A DNA stretch of 64,000 nt from Populus alba (Eukaryota; Streptophyta; Magnoliopsida; Malpighiales; Salicaceae), in NCBI RefSeq assembly GCF_005239225.2, contig NC_133301.1, positions 997,001-1,061,000 of the forward strand, read 5' to 3'. Positions 1-12,699 of the stretch are shown here, one piece after another (positions within the stretch are counted from its first letter, which is position 1; every line of letters starts with the position of its first letter). A program made the position numbers and the translations under genes. Below the pieces are notes generated by a model. It worked only from the letters and a program-made list of their open reading frames with translations. It searched no databases and was not told the origin of the DNA.

Positions 1-314
1 AGAAACGAAATAGAAATGAAGAAAAAGCAAAGAGTAGAAAGGAAAAAGAACAGAGAATGAATCTGTTACACAGAGAAGCAGAAGACGAATTCTAGCACTG
101 TTTTATTATTTGCTTTTTCTTAATGTTCACATCACTAATCCTCAGTTTATATATGTTGTATTAGAAAGATAATACACGGTATTTGTTCTTTCTTTTGCAC
201 TGAAATAATGCTGACAAACTCTCTTAACTAACAAACAATACTAATAGTATTCTAACAATACCAATCTCTAATATTTTGACACTTGGTAGACGTAGAGCCG
301 TTGATATCTTTACA
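1..314 (-). repeat. 3' LTR of copia-1 (truncated by window)
   Basis: It matches 4985-5292 over essentially its whole length, with about 16 substitutions seen by eye. The inner boundary at 314 is followed by a G-rich tract on the minus strand (TTGAGGGGGCA), the expected polypurine tract. Confidence 0.9.
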
Positions 315-3300
315 TGCCCCCTCAATCGCAGGCTTGGAGGAGCCAAGCATGAGATTGGAACAATGATGCTGAAACAAAGAAATGGAAAGACCTTTGGAGA
401 GGATATCAGCATACTGATCAGTAGAGGAGACATGTTGGACCAGTAAATCACTCAAGATGACCCGTTCCCTAACAAAATGATAATTGATCTGGAGATGTTT
501 CATCCTAGAATGGAACACTGGATTGGAAGCAAGGGAGATAACAGAGATATTATCACAATGAATTAAAGGTGGAACAAGTAAAGGAATATGAATGTCACAA
601 AGCAGTTGACGAATCCAAGCAAGCTCTGCAGCAGTGATAGTGAGAGCGCGATATTCAGCCTCCATAGAAGAACGAGAAACAACATGTTGTTTCTTAGAAG
701 CCCAAGAAATAGGACTAGAACCAAAATAAACAAGAGAACCAGAGGCAGACCGGTAGTCATTAGGGTCTCCAACCCAGTCGGTATCATTGTAGGCTTGTAA
801 ATGAAGAAGATCGGGCTGAAAATGAAGGCCAAGATGTAGGGTACCTTTGAGATATCGCAAAATTCGTTTGACTGCTACAATAAGAGAGACCATGGGATTA
901 TGCATGAACTGGCAAGCTTGATTCACTGAAAAGGAAATATCAGGCCTTATAAAAGTGAGATATTGCAAGGCTCCCACAATGCTCCTGTATTGCTGAGGAT
1001 TAGAATAGGGCTGGCCATCATCCTTGAGCAGGTGATGATGAGGAAGACAAGGAGTAGCAAAAGATTTTGAATTCTGCAAATCAACCCTGTCAAGTAATTC
1101 AGTGATATAGCTAGTTTGAGACACAAGTAAACCAGAAGGCAGATAGGAAATCTGCAGCCCCAAAAAATGATGCAATTGACCAAAATCCTTGAGATCAAAT
1201 TCCTGAGACAGAGCAGCAATAACCGATGGAAAAAGAGAAGAATGGCTGCCAATAAAAATGATATCATCAACATAAAAGAGCAAGATCATAGTGCCATGAG
1301 TAGAGTGCTGACCAAACAAAGAGGAATCAACAAGAGAGGCGTGAAACCCTAAGTTGGGCAAAAAACTGGTGAACCACTCGTTCCAGGCACGAGGAGCCTG
1401 TTTAAGACCATACAAACACTTCCTTAGCTGGTAGACAAAATCAGAGGGATGAGCCTTGCTAACAAAGCCCTAAGGTTGAGTCATATAAACCTCCTCATGA
1501 AGAATGCCATGCAAAAACGCATTCTTAACATCAAGCTACCGCATAGACCAATTAAAGTGAGTTGCAAGGGCAAGAACTAAACGAACAATAGTAGATTTCA
1601 CCACAGGACTGAAGGTTTCACCATAGTTAATACCCTCCTCTTGACTAAACCCTTTAGCCACCAATCAAGCCTTATGGCGAGCTATAGAACCATCATCATG
1701 CTTCTTCAGCTGGTAGACCCACTTACAACCAACAAGATTCCTGGCAGGTGGTAAAGAAACGAGGTCCCAAATGCCCTGGGCATGAAGGGCCATAATTTCC
1801 TCCTGCATGGCTGAATGCCATTCAACAATTGTAGAAGCAATCTTGAAGGAACGAGTTCAACCTGAGAGAGATCAAGAGACTGAATAGAGGTAGAATATGC
1901 ATGTTTCTTGGAAATGCCACTCTTAGACTTGGTAGTCATAGGATGAAGATTTATAGTGGAGAGAGGCAAAACCACACACAGGTGCTTAGGATGGAAATCA
2001 AGATCCACGGGGAGAGGAGAATGTGTAAGGGAGTGCAAAACAGATGAAGGCTAAGAAGATAGACCAGGTGTCAGGGAAGGCAACAATGCAGAATCATGAG
2101 AAGGAAATAAAGGAGAGGAAGAAACAAGGGGTAAAACAATGTTATGAAGAGAGATATATGGGGAAGAAGTAGAGAGAGTAGACACATGCAGAGAAGTAGA
2201 GACTGCAAGCATATGCATAGAAGTGTAAGGAAACATCGATTCATCAAAGAGGACATGTCGAGATATAAGGAAGTGATTGGTGTGAAGAGAAAAACAAATA
2301 TACCCCTTATACTGGCCGGCATACCCTAAAAAAATGCAAGTGGAAGTTTTGGGCTGAAGTTTATGAGCATTGTAAGGTTGAAGTAAAGGGAAACAAGCAC
2401 AACCAAAGATTCGTAAGTGATGGATGACAGGGGAAGAACCATACAACAAGAATAAAAAGGAGATTTTAGCTAGAGAATTTGACAAGGAAATCTATTAATC
2501 AAATAGATGGAAGGAGCACAAGCATAAAACCAGAATTTATGAGGGAGATTGGCAGTTTGTAATAAAGTGATGGTTGTTTCCACAATATGTCTATGCTTTC
2601 TCTCAGTAAGATCATTTTGTTCAGGGGTATAGGGACATGACATTTGATGAACAATTCTCTTGGTAAAAAGATAATTTTTGAAGTTGGTACTAATATACTC
2701 ACCACCTCCATCACTTTGAAAGACCCTAAGTGTATTAGGAAATTGAGTAACTAAAAATGTATGGAAATGGACAAAAATAGAATAAACCTCTTTTTTATTG
2801 ATCATTGGAAAAATCCAAGTGTACCGTGTACATTCATCAACAAAACTAACATAATATTGAAAGCCCTCAACAAACATTGTGGGAGTAGGACCCCAAACAT
2901 CACTATGTATGATCTCTAAAGGGTGGATAAATTTAACTGCTGGATATGGAAAAGGAAGTTTAGTAATTTTGCCCTCTAAACAAGTGATACAAATAGACTT
3001 GGTAGGATCTGAAGTAAAAAGAATCTGAGACTGAGTGAGAAGAATGGACATGATTGTATTAGAGGGATGACCAAACCACTTGTGCCAGAGACTGGTTTTA
3101 ACATGTTGACCAAGATAGCAATACTGATTACGGTGGGAAGCATATGCAATTTGAAAAGGTGTTTGGGAACTAGAAGAAGCAAAGAAAAGGATAGGATATA
3201 AACCATCACTACACAGTCCCTTGAGAAGGACATTCCCCGTGATCTTGTCCTGAATCCAAAAACCAAAGTCATCACAAATAAATCGGCAATGGTCATCTTT

Positions 3301-4734
3301 ACAAAGCCTATAAATTAATAGCAAATGTTGAGATAACTTAGGCACATGCAACACTTGGTGTAATTGTAAGGAGCACTGTGGAATATTCAAAACAAAAGAG
3401 CCAATACTAGAAATGCTCAAACCTGAACCTCCTACAGTGATAATAGCATTAGAACTAGAGTAAGGAGTAGCCAAGCAAAGTTAAGACAAATCAGAGGTCA
3501 TATGAGCTGCGGCTCCGGTATCAGCCACCCAAACTTGTTCATGAGGTGGAGGAAAGGTGGCAGCCATAGCACTAAGATTGATGGAAGGAGGTCTGCCTTG
3601 ATAGGAGAAGTTGCCTCTATGATAACATTGAATAGCAGAATGCCCATATTTCTAGCAAATTTGACATTGAATAGAAAAGGGAGGGGCTGAAGATTAATTG
3701 TGGCGTTGATAACAATCAGCAGCTACATAACCTCTCTTACCACATATTTGACAAATAGGAATATCAATTCCAGGACCAAGAATACCAGGACTAGAGCTTG
3801 GCTGAACATGATAAGGTCGTAGGCCATATTGGAAATTACTGCGACCTTTGCCACGACCTTTAAACTAAGAGCCACGGTGGCTAAAATAACCTCCAATGTT
3901 ATGACCATTGAAACCACTCTGATAGCCATTAAAACCTTTATGAAAGCTAGAGGAAAATTAAGAAGATGGGGCTGACTTGGAGTTAGAAGAAAGAGAGTTA
4001 GAATTACCTTCATCAAGAACAAGAGCCTTGCCTTGAGACACCTGACTCTGAACCAGCATTGCAGAGACAAATGGAGATGATGAATGAGTTTGCTCAATAG
4101 TAGCTTCTTCAGGAAGCAATTGAGATCGAAAATCTTTAAGAGATAACACATTGTCTCTGCCTCAAACCATACATCGAAACATGTAATAGTAAGAAGAAAG
4201 GCCATTGAGATCCAAGATCACAATATCATCATCTTTAAAATAAACACCTGCAGCAGAGAGATGATCACGTGTATCTTTGATTCTCTGCAGATACTGAGAC
4301 ATATGTTCTGAACCTTTCTTGATAGTTTGAAGTTCACTCTTCATCTGAAAGATTCTTGGCTTGGTCACTGTAGAAAATCTATCCTACAATTGAATCCATA
4401 TATCATGAGAACTAATGCATCCAATGACATAGGAAATGGTAGTAGAAGAAAGAGTGGCAATAAATAGCTGCATCAATGCTCTGTCATGTATTTTCCAAAT
4501 CTGATGATCATCTGATTCAACACCCTCAAGATCAGAATTTGCATCAAATCAACTTGGATATTTTCTGGAACCATTAACAAATCCTAAAATTCCATGACTC
4601 TCAAGAAGAATTTTCATTTGAAATTGCCATATGAGATAATTTGTATCATTAAGCTTCACTATTATAGCAGTTGAGATTGTAGGAAGCAAAGAAGTGATAG
4701 GAGATTGGACAATCTGAATTTGAGAACTAGTCAC
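252..4734 (-). pseudogene. copia-1 gag-pol polyprotein, multiply interrupted
   Basis: Reading minus from 4734, gag begins MTSSQIQIVQ and contains the NDTNYLIWQFQMK core. Two CCHC knuckles follow near 3620-3760. The protease motif DTGAAAHM is near 3510. Integrase lies in 3474-2470, with the HH/CC zinc region, a catalytic D in HSDVWGP, a D in FQSDGGGEY and an E in NDLTERKHRH. Reverse transcriptase carries YVDD near 1270, and RNase H (YNDTDWVGD) lies near 750. At least eight stop codons or frame changes split the reading frame, for example after KYPS at 4549, so it cannot encode a polyprotein. The order integrase before reverse transcriptase identifies Ty1/copia. Confidence 0.92.
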
Positions 4735-4944
4735 AATTTTAGAATGCAGGAAGTGAAAGTAGAGAATTGAAGATTGTAACGATCAGTGAAGTAATGGAAA
4801 ATTGAAGTATTGAAGAAGAGAATTAGTTAGGCAATATATCAAATAGATGATAGGCACATCAACAAATACACAGGAATTTCATGAAGAGAATGAGAATAAA
4901 GCCAGAATTCAGAAGCTAACGGCCACAAGATCAAGAATTCTATT

Positions 4945-4956
4945 GCTCTGATACCA
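4945..4956 (-). other. copia-1 primer-binding site
   Basis: On the minus strand this is TGGTATCAGAGC, the usual plant copia site complementary to the 3' end of initiator tRNA-Met. It directly abuts the 5' LTR. Confidence 0.92.
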
Positions 4957-5292
4957 TGATAGACAGTAATATTTATGCATAAACAAAACAGAAATGAAGA
5001 AAGAGCAGAGAGTAGAAAGGAAGAAGAACAAAGAATGAATCTGTTACATAGAGAAGCAGAAGACGAATTCTAGCACTGTTTTATTATTTGCTTTTTCTTA
5101 ATGTTCACATCACTAATCCTCAGTTTATATATGTTGTATTAGAAAGATAATACACGGTATTTGTTCTTTCTTTTGCACTGAATTAATGCTAACAAACTTG
5201 TTTAACTAACAAACAATACTAATAGCATTCTAACAATATCAATATCTAATCTTCTGACACTTGGTAGATGTAGAGCCGTTGATATCTTTACA
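4957..5292 (-). repeat. 5' LTR of copia-1
   Basis: A 336-bp LTR bounded by TG..CA on the minus strand. The outer flank at 5293 begins tttcc. The matching left flank lies outside the window, so the target duplication cannot be tested. Confidence 0.9.
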
Positions 5293-5438
5293 TTTCCCAT
5301 GATATGAACTATTACCACAATTAAAATTTATGTTGTTGTTGCTGTTGTGTGAGTCACCACCCTCATTCTCTCTTCTAATTAAAATATAATTAATAGTAAT
5401 TCTTTTTTCTAATAAAATATAATTAATAGTACAAAGTA
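5293..5438. other. AT-rich spacer
   Basis: This short stretch between copia-1 and the truncated TRIM holds a gtt/gct microsatellite-like run near 5330-5350. It also has two imperfect copies of a TTCTAATTAAAATATAATTA-type motif near 5375-5430. No gene seen. Confidence 0.5.
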
Positions 5439-5567
5439 GTGTGAGTTTATACAAGTTTTAAGCTTAATTTTTTTTTATTTAATGAGATATGTTAGAAAAT
5501 AATATAAATAATATCTTTGAATCTTACCTATCAGCTAAAGTTATTAGGCTGAATTGTTTCTTTGACA
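5439..5567 (+). mobile_element. 5'-truncated TRIM (3' part of body plus one ~78-bp LTR)
   Basis: Positions 5490-5567 match the terminal repeat of the TRIM family seen complete at 40574, 50130 and 50973. They start TGTTAGAAAATAATATAAA and end TTTCTTTGACA. The preceding bases resemble the TRIM body (the segment ACAAGTTTTAAGC), but the PPT is degenerate. The LTR ends a few bases before the truncated end of GLR pseudogene P, so this insertion may mark the breakpoint that removed P's 3' exons. Confidence 0.7.
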
Positions 5568-5574
5568 TTAACCA

Positions 5575-6917
5575 TTAGGATTGGCAAAGGGAATGTACTC
5601 ATAAGGTAAGTTTCCACTACAGCTTCAAATTAAAACAACTATGCAATTTCCGAAAATTTTGTTGTGTTATATTTGGGATCTCTTGTCACTGTCAGAAGCT
5701 GGTTGAATCCACCCTTCACTGGCACCCTTATCCTCAACCGCCTTCCATTTATTGGAATGCACCCTTCACTGGCACCCCTATCCTCAACCGCCTTCCATTT
5801 ATTGGAATCCACCCTTCACTGGCACCCCTATCCACACACATAGGAATATAAATTTTATCTCCAGGCCATATAATAGTTAAAGGATTGTAATTAGAAGTTC
5901 TGTACGTGCTTTCGTTGGTTGTTAAGTCCAATGTGTTGACAAGCCCTCTAGGTGTCCTAAATCCAATCTCTCGAAATCCATTTCCATTCACGTTAACTAT
6001 CTGGAAAGCCAATGGTTGCAACTGCCTATCAAATATCCTGCAAGACCTTTGAAACTAGTGTTTGATAACGCTATATGAAGGTTTGGACCATTTAAAGAGA
6101 CCTCAAGAGTTTCAAGATCGGTTGATGAATATATTGCTAGAAACATTTGCTTTCTGGAAGCCAAAATTTGTAGTTCCAGCTTCCTCAATTGCCAAGGCAA
6201 ATGCCGTGGCAGCATCATAGGCCCGTAGTCCATAAATGTTCATGTCAGCATCAACATTATCTGGATTATCTTGTTGGAATTTCCATTTCCTCGAGCTCGA
6301 AAATTTTCGAGCTCTTTTGTTCTTGGTACATTAGGTTTATTAACACCCAATACCCCTTGCGTTGTATTAGTGTGGGTGAAGTCCATCAATCAGCAGTCAT
6401 ACCATCAGCCATGATTCAAACATAGCCTTCACTCACCATTCCAATCTCTTTCGCGTTGGCAAACAGCCGAGTGCCAAGAGAAGGATACATGTGGACAATG
6501 AACTAGTTGGCATAGTCATTAATTAGCTTGTATAGCTCCTCAACAATTTGATCATTTGTGGCTGATGGAGAAATGACACTCCGGTAGGCGATACGAGCTA
6601 GCCCCTACTGCCTGCAAAGCATCAGTCAAATAAGGTATGATTCCCTCTCCATATCCGTTGTCAATGTAGATGGGTACTGCTTCTCTCCATCCAAAGGCTT
6701 GAAATAACAAACAAATATGACATTCACTTGAGTTGAGTCATTTTGTTTTGCGCGAAAAAAATATGAACTCCTGATTGAAGTAAGAGGACTTGAAGCAGAA
6801 AATGATATGATGGGCACCTGAACTTTTTCTCCAAGGTGAGTAACAAAATTGGCTAGCGTTTATGTTGTTGGTTATAAGATTGGTTGCACTTCCACATTTT
6901 TTTTATCAAGTCCAGGG
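5575..6917 (-). pseudogene. GLR pseudogene P (exon-2 relic: ATD plus start of ligand-binding S1)
   Basis: This is minus-strand sequence homologous to exon 2 of GLR-A/B/C. It starts after a preserved acceptor AG at 6918-6919, in the same context as GLR-A. Readable pieces include an ATD block IISFSASSPLTS with FFRAKQNDSTQV (about 6817-6700), AFQIVNVNGNGFREIGF (about 6000) and an S1 start KxRIGVPVK (near 5750). Frameshifts, deletions and a 50-bp tandem duplication destroy the frame. Exons 1, 3, 4 and 5 are absent. Intron-1-like sequence continues to about 7170. The 3' end stops next to a TRIM LTR. It is clearly non-functional as a receptor. Confidence 0.88.
5711..5831. repeat. 50-bp tandem duplication inside GLR pseudogene P
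   Basis: The 50-base unit beginning ACCCTTCACTGGCACCC occurs at 5711-5760 and 5761-5810, followed by a partial copy at 5811-5831. A unit of 50 bp is not a multiple of three, so the duplication shifts the S1-encoding frame. Confidence 0.92.
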
Positions 6918-8542
6918 CTGTGTTTTGAGAGAGCATAAGAAAAATTAAGGACTTCCATTCATTGGCATAATCAGTGAAGATTAATGGGAAAACAAATGAC
7001 AATAGAGAAAGAACATGCAATTAATGGATTACACTTTCTTATAGGATAATCTTCAAAATGAATTTTCAATTAGGCAGGGTCCGAGTCCTGTAATTCTACA
7101 GTCATGTCATGTCTTTGGATTTCAGATCTTTTCTCTTTCCTCTGCCCCATCACAAATCAACACAAGACATGACAAGGAAATGCCAAACTTACCATGATTC
7201 GAGCATGACGCAGAGAGATGTTGGCTGTAAGAGTCCTAAACAAGTGATCACGAATGAAGAAAGCTTTAGCTGATTGTGAACATTTCATCCACTAACCTAT
7301 AAATTTGTATTCATTATTGTCAAAATCATGAATTGACTTGTAAAATTATAAAATTATCAAGAATTGACTTGTAAAATCATAACATTTTACAAGTCATATC
7401 TAATGTTTATAATCGAATCAAAAACTTAAAAATCAGTAAAATCAAACTTAACTTGTGCACAATTTATAAAATCAGTAAAATCATACCAAGTTTATGAGTT
7501 TATTGAAAGTATAAGATGAGTGGTTTGCTTGGTTTTGTATGAATAATTGGTCGACCAGTTTTGGGTTTTTTCAAAAACTAATCAACCATTTACCCTGCTA
7601 TTTTTAGCTTTTTATATATTTTAAAGTGTTTGAATTTTTTTATTATTTATTTTATTTTTGTTTTAATTGTGTTATATTGTTATTAATTTATTACTTGGCT
7701 GAAATTATCAATATATAATTAACTAAAAAATTTTAATTATAATTTTACAACTCTAGTTTATATTGTATTTTCTGTTTCGTGGAAAAAAAGAGTTTTTGAC
7801 AAAACTTTTTGCATCCATCCTGATTAATCTATAAATAATTTATTTTTACTACTTTCTTAAGCTAATTTTTCAACAGAAGTTTTTCCTGCTCTTTCTGAAG
7901 TCCAACGATTTCTATATGAAATACAGAGGGGGTAATTCTAAGGCCCACTGTCTACAATAGGAAACACAAACCAAAGAGTGCAGCCCACAGAGATGATCTT
8001 TGAGAGCAAGTTACCCACAATTTACCAAGACTCTTTTTTTTTTTACCCTCCTAATTTATGAAACTTATGTTTTTAATCACTATTCATTTTTATTTGAAAA
8101 ATGAGATATTAAAAATTTTAAATTTTATTTTGATTTCTTATTAATATTTCAAACAAGGTATTGGAATTAAAAAAAATGTTATCCTAATTATTTTTTTCAT
8201 TTCTATCTCAATTCCTACCTTTCATTCCTATTAATCAAACAGCATTTAAGTGCTTTGATCACCGGGCAACTTTTCATAATATAAATATTTTCTTTTCTTG
8301 AAGGTGCATCACAAATGTCAATTATTCATGGCAGCCACCATAACACATTTACATTGGAATTCATCAAAATCTTGGAGGGGGAAACAACATATGTACATAT
8401 ATAAGGAATTCTCCAAATTCGTACAAGTGAGCAGCCCCTTCTGGTCTCTTGTAGGCTTATATAGGACAGTAAATCATATAAGAACGAGAAAAACCGAGAG
8501 TGTAGCTGTGCCGGACCGTTGTTATCTCAAGGAGCAGGAGTA
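6918..8542. other. Spacer between P and GLR-A
   Basis: About 6918-7170 is homologous to the 3' part of GLR-A intron 1 (compare 11481-11740), so it is the residual intron 1 of P. From 7280 to 8290 the DNA is strongly AT-rich, with short direct repeats of a CAAGAATTGACTTGTAAAAT type near 7330-7390. About 8290-8542 should contain the GLR-A 3' untranslated region. No further gene seen. Confidence 0.55.
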
Positions 8543-11500
8543 CTAGTAGGAATTAGTCCTCTGATGAATAATAGCATTAGACCTTTGATCAGTACGAGGA
8601 GGGGTCTCATGATTAACATTAGACTTCTGATTGTCCTTAACTTGAGGTGATTGGCTATTTCGACTGGTATCACACCCTGCAGAGGACGGATATCCATGAA
8701 TTTCAGTGTGAGCTGAATTGCCCGATTGACTTGCCATGCCCATACTTGGAAGGTGAATCCCATTCACTTCGATATGAGATGTGAAGTCCCTTTGATTGAA
8801 AATGCTAAACAAATGTCGAATTTTACTCCATATTGAAGTTGTGGAGTCAGAGGGTCTCAAGGCTACTCTCCCCTCCTGATGAACAAACATCACTATGAAG
8901 ATAATGAGAGCTGAAAGTGCAGCTATTCCAGCAATTAAAAATAATCCCCAGAAACTCTTGATACTAAGGGTATTAGATGAAACGGAGGTGCCGGAATCTG
9001 GACAACTAGTTTGATTGCCAAACCATTTATCCTGGATTTCCTTCATCTTATCTCCCTCAATCATATTCAAAATTGCCCTTGATATGTCAGGTACTAGAGG
9101 AGAACCTTTAGGGAAGACCTGAAATTCACAACAAAAAATGGTTGTAAAAAACTATAGACTAATAAGCTATAGAGGGAAATGGAAATAGAAAGATGGGAAG
9201 GTGAGCTTACAAAGCCAAAACCGCCGGTATTCAAAGTAGCATCAATCATGGAATATTTGGAGCAATATTTTGACAGAAATACTTTTATATATGGCACTTC
9301 ATTAAAAGCAGCAGCAATACCACCATTTCCACTTCCTTTGGAGAAGAGTTCGAGGCATTCTTCTGGAGAACTATACGCAATGAGCTTGGACTTGTCGAAC
9401 CCCAAGCCTAACAAGATTCGTAGAATAAAAGAATCCTTGTGGTAGCCAACATACTCCCCCTTCTTAATGAGCTCATTTACATCAGTAACTTTTAGCTGCT
9501 GGACTGTAAGTAGGCTAGATAAACTGGCGGTATAACTCTGTGTGAGGATCAGCACAACAAAACACCATATGATTACCACTACTCTTGACAAGTTGCTAAC
9601 CACTCTCTCCCCTGTAAATTGTTAAAATTAAAGTCAATTCGGTGTTTATATATATATTTAAGTGTTTCAACAGGAGAAGAGAAATTACGTTGTGCGAACA
9701 CCATTGTTGAGAAGGAAAACCATAAGATAGTGCCAGCTTGATGTGAAGCAGGTCCTCGAAAATCTCCATTTATTCTGTGCTCAAGAACCCAGACAACAAA
9801 TCCAATGAATACAAAGAATAAAAGGCTGCTCACCCAAAGGTCCCATGTCAAGGGTTTCAAGAAGAACCAAGCATTTTCGATATTGTGGCCTTCTAGAGGA
9901 ACAATAACGGAGACACCGCTTTCCATGAAAGGCAAGGTATAGTCGATGAACAAGGATCTGCTGTAGAGAATGGTAATGTCTCCAACCACAGCATCAAAAT
10001 TCTGTTGGTTGTAAAATAAAATACATAAGAAAGAATATCTCAAAAAAAGAAAAGAAAAAAGACTGGCATCAATATGTATGATAATATTCCAAAATAAAAA
10101 ACATAGAATAAGTACAGAAAAAGATAAAATTAAGTTTTACCTTTAAGTACACTTGATAGACCAGATCATCGTAAGTTCCAGCAGACTTGCCGTCAGGCTT
10201 GGCAAAGGGGACATACTCATAAGGCAAATCATAAGGCAATGTTTTGACGACAGTATCAAAAACATCTATGCAGAATCCAGTGACTATTGTGGTGTTAGAA
10301 CTAGGATATCTTGTGACGTCCACAAACTGTCTTAAGCTAGACTTCACCGGTACTCCTATTCTCAACTTCTTTTCTTTTGTGGGAAGCCCCCATCCCTTGG
10401 GAACAGCAGTTGTGTCCCCTGGGAAAATTACAGTTGAAATACCGGACACAGAATTCGAATTCGTACCATTACTAGCAACGAATTGTTTCACAAGTCCTTC
10501 TTTTGGTGTCCAGAATCCAATCTCTCTTCCTCCATTTCCATTCACATTAGCTATACGGAAAGCTGGAGATTGCAACTGCCCATCAACGAAATGGTAATCT
10601 CCTGTTAGGCCTTTGAAACTAGTGTTTGATAAAGCTTGAAGAAGGGTTGGACCATTGAAAGAGACACCAAGAGTTGCAAGGTCCGTTGATGAACTGCTAG
10701 AAACACTTGCCTTTCGGAAGCCAAAATTTGTAGTTCCAGCCTTCTCAACTGCCAAGGCCAAAGCCGTCGCAGCATCATAGCCCCGTAGTCCGTAAATGTT
10801 CAACTCAGCATCAATAATATATGGATTATCTTGTTGGAATTTCCTTTTCCACCGAACTCGAAAATCTTGGAGCTCTTTTGTACTCGGAACATAAGGTTTA
10901 ACACCCAGTACCCCTTGCATTGTCCGAGTAACAGAAGGATTTGGTGAACTCAACAAATCAGCTGTCAGACCATCAGTCATGATCCAAACACAGCCTTCAC
11001 TCATCATACCAATCTCTTTTGCCTTGGCGAAAAGCCGCGTGCCAAGAGAGCCATACATGTGCACAATGAAAACTCTAGTATGCATTCCCATCAACTTATA
11101 AAGCTCCTCAACAATTTGTTCATCAGTGGCTGATGGAGAAATGACACTCCGGTAGGGAACACGAGCATCCACTGCTTGCAAAGCATCAATTAAATAAGGT
11201 ATGATTCCCTCTCCATATACGTTGTCCACGTAGATGGGTACTGCTTCTCTCCATTTGAAGATTTGAACCAATGCACTTATGGCATTCACTTGAGTTGAGT
11301 CATTAAGTGTAGCTCGAAAAAAATAGGTACTCTTAATGGAAGTAAGAGAAGGACTTGTTGCCGAAAATGACAGTATGGGCACACGAGCTTTTTCTCCAAG
11401 GTCAATAACAAAGTTGGCTTGCATTGATGTTGTTGGCCCTATGATTGCTTGGACTTCCACATTTTTTATCAAGTCCAGGGCTGTGTTTTGATAGAGCATA

Positions 11501-12520
11501 AGAAAAATTAAGAACATGCAATAATCTTTCACAATCAATGGAGATTAATGGGAAAAACCAATGACAAAATGGCAGTTTTGCAGCAGAGAAAGACCGTGCA
11601 ATTATCAAACTTTCTTAAGAACTCAGTTTCAATTACAAAAAATGGTGGTTTGAGTCTAGTCGTTTTACAGTTATGTCTTTGGATTTGTAAGCTCTTATCT
11701 TTTCCTCTGCCCCCCTCACCACAAATCAAGAAAACACATGACAACCGAAAATTGTTAGAAGATGGTGGTAGTTTAGGAGGTATATAGTTTAAAGGTTTTA
11801 ATGATTTAGTATTAAAATGAAAATAGTTTGATAGTTAAGATGTTTAGTTGTAGTGGTTTGGACAACCAAAGCAAACTTTGTCAATAGAAATTACAACATA
11901 CTAGGCAGCAGAGGAGAGTTTTAAGACTTAGATTTTAAGATTAGCATAGTTGTTTTGGCTTGGTTTATAAATGATGGTTGCGTGGCTATTTATAGCCTTC
12001 TTAACCGACCTAAATGTAACAATCTAGACAAAGTTTACTATAGCACACCATACAATTTGCTGAAAATTTTGCCTTTCCTAGAACAATTCTAGAGTACTTG
12101 GAATTGTGGACTAGAAGTCTTTCTCTGACTTCCCATACAATTTGCTGAAAAGATCTTGATTATTTGCTACGTAATAACTAGTATAGTGATTCATGATTGG
12201 AGCATACTGATGATAACATCAAGTTTTAAAAGGTGAGAGTGAGAGAGGAGACCTGCTGCAGCTGCACCAACAACATCTTTCATGGAGTCCCTGGTGTTGA
12301 GGACAAGTCTGGTTTTGTAGTCACCATGAGTGGCATAAAAGTCAGAGAGGGCCATTTCGATGCAACTCAACGCAATTCTGCCATCCAAATCACTGTCCAG
12401 ATCAAGAACCACACCAACATTCACTGGGATAGATGTGTTTTCAGCCATTCCCATTCCTGTGAACAGAATCTTTACACAAAAAAAGAAGGAGAGAACAGCC
12501 TTTGAATGGTTTTTCTTCAT
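8543..12520 (-). CDS. GLR-A: plant glutamate receptor-like cation channel (clade 2-like)
   Basis: The five exons on the minus strand are 12520-12253, 11480-10141, 10001-9689, 9611-9211 and 9118-8543. All junctions are GT..AG and the joined frame is open for 965 aa. The ATG at 12518-12520 (MKKNHSKAVLSF) was chosen because the open frame further upstream begins only with GTG. It has a signal peptide (about 1-27), an ATD with GVVLDLDSDLDG and ALDLIKNVEVQAIIGPTTS (about 35-440), and S1 starting KLRIGVPVK near 461. M1 is about 591-611, the pore loop WFSFSTMVFAQ about 630-640, and M3 with SYTASL about 649-672. S2 contains AAFNEVPYIKVF, M4 is about 829-853, and the tail is cytoplasmic. Family knowledge: an amino-acid-gated Ca2+/cation channel subunit. 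Relative to B/C it lacks two residues between QQL and VTDVNEL. Clade assignment is by motif memory, not phylogeny. Confidence 0.93.
11481..12252 (-). other. GLR-A intron 1 (772 bp)
   Basis: It splits the ATD coding region after the alanine-rich stretch. Donor GT is at 12252-12251 and acceptor AG at 11482-11481, rejoining codons GCA G|CC for ALDLIKN. No inserted element is recognisable. Intron 1 is in the same place in B and C but is 2.2-2.8 kb there because of repeats. Confidence 0.85.
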
Positions 12521-12596
12521 CTTAGTGTCCACCTATGGTCGTGCTGACTCTAGCTTAGCTAATATTTTTTGTTTAAGCTTTGAAGGAAAGATCCCT

Positions 12597-12606
12597 CATG
12601 TATAAA
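12597..12606 (-). promoter_or_regulatory. Degenerate TATA-box position of GLR-A
   Basis: The minus strand reads TTTATACATG, 77-86 bases upstream of the ATG. The duplicated 5' stub A' has TTTATAAATA at the same place (34418-34427). The GLR-A version is therefore a mutated TATA box. Transcription start is not known. Confidence 0.5.
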
Positions 12607-12699
12607 GCTGTGGATCTTGAAAAGGGTAGATATGTGCAGCCAAGAAGAGTTTTAGAGCAATACGCGGGGAGGGCCAAACTGTACTGGTTTTAACAAAGA

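Larger units (their letters stand above)
1..5292 (-). mobile_element. Ty1/copia LTR retrotransposon copia-1, decayed, cut by window start
   Basis: The element reads on the minus strand: 5' LTR at 4957-5292, primer-binding site at 4945-4956, interrupted gag-pol, purine-rich tract at about 315-330, then the 3' LTR (1-314). The first 20-odd bases of the 3' LTR lie outside the window. The LTRs begin TGTAAAGATATC and end CTATCA on the minus strand, which is canonical TG..CA. Visual comparison gives about 95% LTR identity, so this is an old insertion. Gag, protease, integrase, reverse transcriptase and RNase H follow in copia order. It lies just downstream of GLR pseudogene P. Confidence 0.93.

Noticed and set aside
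12191..12532. GLR-A exon-1 frame read from 12532 (MDTKMKK...)
   Set aside because: The codon at 12530-12532 is GTG on the minus strand. The first ATG is at 12518-12520, so translation should start there. The frame also runs past the donor site at 12252.
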